From: a candidate division LCP-89 bacterium B3_LCP
GTDB lineage: Bacteria; Electryoneota; B3-LCP
DNA length: 64,000 nucleotides
Assembly (NCBI GenBank): GCA_005223185.1
Contig: NJBN01000013.1
Coordinates: 21,148-85,147 of the forward strand
Direction of reading: 5' to 3'
Positions within the stretch are counted from its first letter, which is position 1. Each line of letters opens with the position of its first letter. This document shows positions 60,470 through 64,000 of this stretch, in pieces. The position numbers and the translations under genes were made by a program. The notes below the pieces were generated by a model that made no database searches, was not told where the DNA came from, and saw nothing but the letters and a program-made list of their open reading frames with translations.

Positions 60470-60964
60470 ATGCAGAAACAACCGATCACTTTCCAACCCA
60501 TCGGTGTAATCACAACTCCGCATAAAAAACAAAAGGGCACGCCGATTCAGCCGTATGCAGCACGGGACGTAGCCGGAGAAGTACACGTATTTCCGGAATA
60601 TCGGGATGGATTAAAGGATCTGGGAGGATTCGAGCGCGTCTGGTTGATTTACCATTTGCATCGCGCCTCATCCGCGAAGTTATCGGTGATTCCATATCGG
60701 GATGTTGTGGAGAGGGGATTGTTTGCCACGCGTGCTCCCTGTCGGCCCAATGCCATCGGTCTTTCTGCCGTGCGAGTACTGGAGTTGGACGTTAAGTCTG
60801 GTATCCTCAAAATCTTAGATGTGGACATGCTGGATCAGACGCCTCTTTTAGATATCAAACCATACGTGCCGCGATTTGACAGCTATCAGAACTCTAAAGC
60901 AGGCTGGTTGGATGATTTAGGGGAAGATCGCGATATAGCGGATGACAGGTTTCCGATTAGATGA
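60470..60964 (+). CDS. trmO: tRNA (t6A37) N6-methyltransferase TrmO
   Basis: This 164-residue protein is of the TrmO/TsaA (UPF0066) family: FQPIGVITTPHKKQKGTPIQ at the N-terminus, GEVHVFPEYRDGLKDLGGFERVWLIYHLHR, GLFATRAPCRPNAIGLSAVRVL (the signature) and LDIKPYVPRFDS (given as motifs). These SAM-dependent enzymes methylate t6A at position 37 of certain tRNAs with an unusual beta-barrel fold. The length equals the core domain without the longer C-terminal part of the E. coli enzyme. It stands alone in the window. Confidence 0.88.
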   Translation: MQKQPITFQPIGVITTPHKKQKGTPIQPYAARDVAGEVHVFPEYRDGLKDLGGFERVWLIYHLHRASSAKLSVIPYRDVVERGLFATRAPCRPNAIGLSAVRVLELDVKSGILKILDVDMLDQTPLLDIKPYVPRFDSYQNSKAGWLDDLGEDRDIADDRFPIR

Positions 60965-61060
60965 AAATGTGCTTGGTGATATGAGCATTCATGGTGGTTG
61001 GCAATAAAATTGACTTTTGCATATATTTACCCCCAACAATAAATCCCTAAAACCTAACAA

Positions 61061-61123
61061 CTATTTCACCTGCACCAACTTACTCATTACCGTAGTCGGG
61101 GTCGCCCCTGACCCCGACATTTC
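61061..61123 (-). pseudogene. Short relic of a T9SS sorting-domain 3' end
   Basis: On the minus strand 20 codons read EMSGSGATPTTVMSKLVQVK and a stop. This matches the last residues of the intact domains (e.g. LETSGSGTTPTTGIGKMVLMK). Upstream the similarity ends at other repeat DNA. It shows that this spacer once held, or received, the tail of a secreted-protein gene. Confidence 0.55.
61095..61118. repeat. REP-like palindrome in spacer relic
   Basis: Same GTCGGGGTC/GACCCCGAC palindrome as in the sorting domains at 7351, 9077 and 63632. Confidence 0.75.
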
Positions 61124-61140
61124 CGGGGTGGCATGCCCCC

Positions 61141-61178
61141 GTCCCGCTCAGGCGGGACACCCCCCTTGGCAAGGGGGG
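61141..61178. repeat. Two adjacent GC-rich hairpins
   Basis: GTCCCG-ctcagg-CGGGAC (61141-61158) is followed by CCCCCCTT-ggc-AAGGGGGG (61160-61178). They are preceded by GGTGGCATGCCCCC, which recalls the repeat at 1209. The spacer 60965-61562 contains only such repeats. Confidence 0.65.
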
Positions 61179-61419
61179 ACTAAGGGGGGATCACTATTCC
61201 TCTTCCACTACAACCCAACCCTAATCCCGACAATGAAAAAATATCTGCCCTCACCCTAAAAAACCACTTGACAAATGGAATTCTGTTTTGTATATTATTG
61301 TGTGAATTGTGCGTAGATGTAGACAAATTGGTAGACTGCGCTTCGGCTTCGCCTACACTTAGTCTACCCTACGATGCTGTCAGACGGGAGCGTCTGGCGG
61401 TACGTTAAATTTAAAAACA

Positions 61420-61516
61420 TCTGAACCACGGATGGCCACAGATCCGTCGGTGGACGGGCTGATGACACGGATGTATCCGTGCAATCCGCGAGATCCGTAC
61501 GTATCCGCGGTTCAGA
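61420..61516. repeat. 97-base imperfect inverted repeat
   Basis: The arms TCTGAACCACGGAT (61420-61433) and ATCCGCGGTTCAGA (61503-61516) pair almost fully. The interior holds several GGAT..ATCC words (GACACGGATG, ATCCGTGCAATCCGCG) that can pair further. It lies 47 bases before the 61563 gene start. Confidence 0.7.
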
Positions 61517-61562
61517 CAAGAAGGGTAGCAAATAAGCATATCCTAATTAACAGGAGGTTATC

Positions 61563-63689
61563 ATGTTACGGAAGATGCTGGTTTTGGTGGGGGTGGTGGT
61601 TTTAGCATATATCCCATCACAGGCCCAGATCGAAATTTCGGGGCCGTTGAGTGGAGTACTGGAGGATACTACCTATATCGTAGTTGGAGATATTTCCGTT
61701 CTTGAGGGTGAATCACTCGTAATTGAGCCTGGAGCTGCCCTTCTCTTCAATGGCGGTTACGACATTGAGGTTTTTGGTTTACTCTCTGCAATTGGCAATG
61801 AAACGGATAGCATCTACTTTGTTCCGAATGCAGGATACGATGTTCGTGGGCCAATTGAATTTGAGAGCAGTTCAAGCAGTTCCTGTATAATGCAGTATTG
61901 CATGATCACGGATGGTAATTTTCAGGCAGGTATTAATATCTACAGTTCAAGTCCCACAATTACAAATTGCACCATACGTGACAATAGCGGACATGGGATT
62001 AAGTTACATACCTATGGTGGATCCCCAACACTCACTGATAACCTTTTATCTAATAATTCAAACGGGGGAATATACGTTCGTGAATTGACTAATCCGACGA
62101 TAACTGGTAATATCATTACGGGGGGGAGGGACGGTATGGAAATACAGTTTGCTGTAACGCAAGCTTACTCAATTGAAGAGAATATTGTATCTGACACTTG
62201 GAGATATGGCATATACCATTATGGTGCAGGTGGGCCATTGGAAGTTATCAGATGTACAGTATACTCAAATAATCATGGGATTTATGTTGGTAATTTGATA
62301 TTGACGAATAGTACAGTATCTGACAATAGTCATGGTGTGGAAGGAACAAATGCAGTCATAATCAATTCGATTTTCAAGAATAATGATATTTCTGAGAATG
62401 TTAACCTCACACTCTCATATTGCTCCTTTTATAACAGTGATACAACAGGATTACTTCCTGGTTTAGGTGAACTGGTTACCGTAAACAACAACGGTGATTC
62501 CTGCGATATTTACTATAATATATTTGAAGATCCGCTGTTTGTTGATCCGAACAATGGAGATTACCATCTGCAAGCAGGATCAACTTGCATAGATGCAGGC
62601 ACTGGGATTGATCCAGACTACACTCTCGCTGATATGGGTGCATGGTATTTCCCCCAAGCTAATCTGGTCGTATCGGCAGATAGTCTCCTGTTTCCTGTTA
62701 CCAGTATTGGCTACATGAGTATTCTTCCCCTTAACCTGTATAACATCGGCACTGTGGATCTGATCATAGCAGAAGTGGAATCTTCAAATCCTACATTCAC
62801 AACCAACTACACACCAGATGATAGCCTGGTAGCAGTTGGAGATAGTCTTGAATTGACCGTCAGCTTTTCACCAGATTCAGTTACCTTATATGAAGGATTT
62901 CTTACTATAAATTCAACTGGGGGTACTACACAAGTTTCCCTTTCCGGAGAAGGAATTCCAATCGCTGAGGTTGAATTCAATCCACTTTATGAGCCAATAT
63001 ATATTCTGCCCTGGGGTGGGGAGTTTGCGTACTATATTATGCTTACAAACAATACAGTAGATATTCAGTCTTTCGACCTCTGGATAGACATTTTAATGCC
63101 GGATTCAAGCCTCTACGGACCGGTACTTCTGCGTGAAGACTTGATATTGGAGCCTTTATCTCACCTGTCCCGCTTAATGATCCAGGAAGTTCCAGCCGGT
63201 GCACCGGAAGGAAGATACATCAATCAAGGGCATATCGGGGATTATGCTATGCAGGAAATATGGGATGAGGATGCCTTTGCATTTACCAAGGTAGGGTACG
63301 ACCAGAGTGGAAGTGGAGAAGTGGTTGATAATTGGAATCTTTCCGGGTGGGATGATCAAATTAAAACCGTCGGATTCGGGGAATCCAACCTACCCTGTGA
63401 ATTCACCGTTCAACCTCCCCACCCCAACCCTTTCAACCCCACCACCACCATTTCGTTCTCGTTGCCTGAAGCTGGGCTGGTCAGGTTGGATGTTTTTGAT
63501 ATTCGTGGGCGGGAGGTCGGGTCGGCGCAAGATCGACCCCTACGCGAAAGTTGGATGGAGGCCGGGTGGCATCAGATCACCTTTGACGGATCGGGTCTGG
63601 CGTCGGGTATATATCTTTATAGGTTAGAATTGTCGGGGTCAGGGACGACCCCGACTACGGAAATAGGGAAGATGGTGTTGATGAAGTAG
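61563..63689 (+). CDS. Secreted beta-helix protein with ASH-like domain and T9SS domain
   Basis: This 708-residue protein starts with a strong AGGAGGT ribosome site and a signal peptide (ending PSQAQI). The N-terminal cap (GVLEDTTYIVVGDISVLEGESLVIEPGA, in part) and coils (SPTITNCTIRDNSGHGI, NPTITGNIITGG) form a right-handed beta-helix up to ~residue 330. An ASH/choice-of-anchor D-like domain (DSLLFPVTSIGYMSILPLNLYNIG) follows, then the recurring Ig-like module (EFNPLYEPIYILPWGGEFAYYI) and a sorting domain (PHPNPFNPTTTISF ... GKMVLMK). The sorting domain contains two in-frame palindromes (63519-63539 and 63632-63655). The ligand is unknown. Confidence 0.85.
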   Translation: MLRKMLVLVGVVVLAYIPSQAQIEISGPLSGVLEDTTYIVVGDISVLEGESLVIEPGAALLFNGGYDIEVFGLLSAIGNETDSIYFVPNAGYDVRGPIEFESSSSSSCIMQYCMITDGNFQAGINIYSSSPTITNCTIRDNSGHGIKLHTYGGSPTLTDNLLSNNSNGGIYVRELTNPTITGNIITGGRDGMEIQFAVTQAYSIEENIVSDTWRYGIYHYGAGGPLEVIRCTVYSNNHGIYVGNLILTNSTVSDNSHGVEGTNAVIINSIFKNNDISENVNLTLSYCSFYNSDTTGLLPGLGELVTVNNNGDSCDIYYNIFEDPLFVDPNNGDYHLQAGSTCIDAGTGIDPDYTLADMGAWYFPQANLVVSADSLLFPVTSIGYMSILPLNLYNIGTVDLIIAEVESSNPTFTTNYTPDDSLVAVGDSLELTVSFSPDSVTLYEGFLTINSTGGTTQVSLSGEGIPIAEVEFNPLYEPIYILPWGGEFAYYIMLTNNTVDIQSFDLWIDILMPDSSLYGPVLLREDLILEPLSHLSRLMIQEVPAGAPEGRYINQGHIGDYAMQEIWDEDAFAFTKVGYDQSGSGEVVDNWNLSGWDDQIKTVGFGESNLPCEFTVQPPHPNPFNPTTTISFSLPEAGLVRLDVFDIRGREVGSAQDRPLRESWMEAGWHQITFDGSGLASGIYLYRLELSGSGTTPTTEIGKMVLMK
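63519..63539. repeat. REP-like palindrome inside a sorting domain (site A)
   Basis: GGGTCG-N9-CGACCC followed by CTACG adds about six residues (GSAQDRPLRES) between GREV and the conserved W. This is the same position as the double palindrome in the relic at 13478-13521. Confidence 0.65.
63632..63655. repeat. REP-like palindrome inside a sorting domain (site B)
   Basis: Same GTCGGGGTC/GACCCCGAC palindrome as at 7351 and 9077, encoding SGSGTTPTT just before GKMVLMK. Confidence 0.75.
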
Positions 63690-63701
63690 AACAGGAGTCA
63701 T

Positions 63702-63813
63702 GTCATTCTGAGCCCGCCGAAGGCGAGGCGAAGAATCTCTGGTTTACTTCAATCATAATAACCTTGAGACTCTTCGCTTCGCTCTCCATGGGAGTCCTTC
63801 GGACAGAGTGACA
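63702..63813. repeat. Intergenic inverted repeat of the GTCATTCTGAG type
   Basis: GTCATTCTGAGC...GCGAAGAATCTC at the left end pairs with GAGACTCTTCGC...CAGAGTGACAC at the right end. It carries the 17-base word ATGGGAGTCCTTCGGAC also found at 17491-17507. It lies just after the stop of the 61563 gene. Confidence 0.65.
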
Positions 63814-63914
63814 CGTTCCACCCCACCCTCCCCCTCTTCCCGCTTGCCTTTCTCTCGTTTCCTGCTTATATTTTGAATTAGTTACTTACTTACCGGACAC
63901 TTGAGGTATTCAAT

Positions 63915-63954
63915 GTCTGGGGCTTTCCCCAGGGGGAAGGGGAAAGCCCCAGAC
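63915..63954. repeat. Perfect 16-base-pair hairpin
   Basis: GTCTGGGGCTTTCCCC and GGGGAAAGCCCCAGAC are perfect inverted copies separated by eight bases. There is no T-run, so it looks like a REP-like repeat rather than a terminator. No gene was found in 63690-64000. Confidence 0.75.
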
Positions 63955-64000
63955 CCGGATTCACCTGATAAAAAGGTGGCATGATTGCCTCAAATAAATT

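Noticed and set aside
61017-61259. Plus-strand 80-codon frame in the repeat-rich spacer
   Set aside because: It is the antisense of the sorting-domain relic followed by hairpin repeats; no ribosome site or protein-like composition.

Overview
The window reads as a chromosomal segment of an uncultured bacterium of the Fibrobacteres-Chlorobi-Bacteroidetes (FCB) superphylum; I cannot name the phylum. The main reason is that at least ten predicted secreted proteins end in the same ~85-residue C-terminal sorting domain (HPNPFNPxT ... VYDxxGR ... AGxHEVxFDGSxLxSGIYLY ... KMVLMK), the hallmark of type IX secretion (T9SS) cargo. The T9SS machinery itself is not here. There is no rRNA, no CRISPR array and no recognisable transposase, but many small palindromic (REP-like) repeats, several of them read in frame inside the sorting domains.

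Layout. 1-11.1 kb (minus strand): secreted proteins, namely a YCF48/BNR propeller (cut by the window edge), a repeat protein, a DNase I-like nuclease, two paralogues of the Porphyromonas-type peptidylarginine deiminase (PPAD) and a frameshifted HAF-repeat protein. 11.1-13.3 kb: TetR regulator with a palindromic operator and a MATE exporter. 13.4-17.9 kb (plus): orphan sorting-domain relic, then an ECF sigma factor, DUF4405 membrane protein, probable anti-sigma factor, CpxP/Spy-like protein and a His/Met-rich secreted repeat protein, which look like an envelope or metal stress module. 17.9-23.9 kb (minus): a very large beta-helix protein and a zinc carboxypeptidase (M14). 24.5-32.8 kb: surface-glycan cluster (two glycosyltransferases, a deacetylase-like enzyme, a CDP-alcohol phosphotransferase, a methyltransferase, a flippase, a FemAB/CelD-like acyltransferase). 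34.6-35.0 kb: four tRNAs (Ala, Gly, Cys, Leu). 35.1-40.6 kb: universal stress protein, NhaD antiporter, two conserved proteins of unclear role and a bacterial eRF1-like protein. 40.7-50.9 kb: another beta-helix protein, MlaF/MlaE, a metalloprotease-TolB-barrel fusion, cytochrome c assembly protein CcsB, YjbQ, a nucleosidase and a DUF362 protein.

52.7-60.0 kb (plus) is the most unusual part. A sigma-54 activator whose sensory end is an ArsC-like three-cysteine domain plus a Cys-rich PAS domain is followed by a textbook sigma-54 promoter (TGGCAC-N5-TTGCT) and an operon: a small conserved protein, a divergent macro domain, an HdrE/NarI-like membrane subunit, an HdrD-like iron-sulfur protein fused to a response-regulator receiver domain, a soluble histidine kinase with two Cys-motif PAS domains, and a stand-alone receiver. 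Together they suggest a system that couples cytoplasmic thiol or electron-carrier redox state to a phosphorelay. 60-64 kb holds a small acidic protein, TrmO, a repeat-rich spacer and one more T9SS beta-helix protein.
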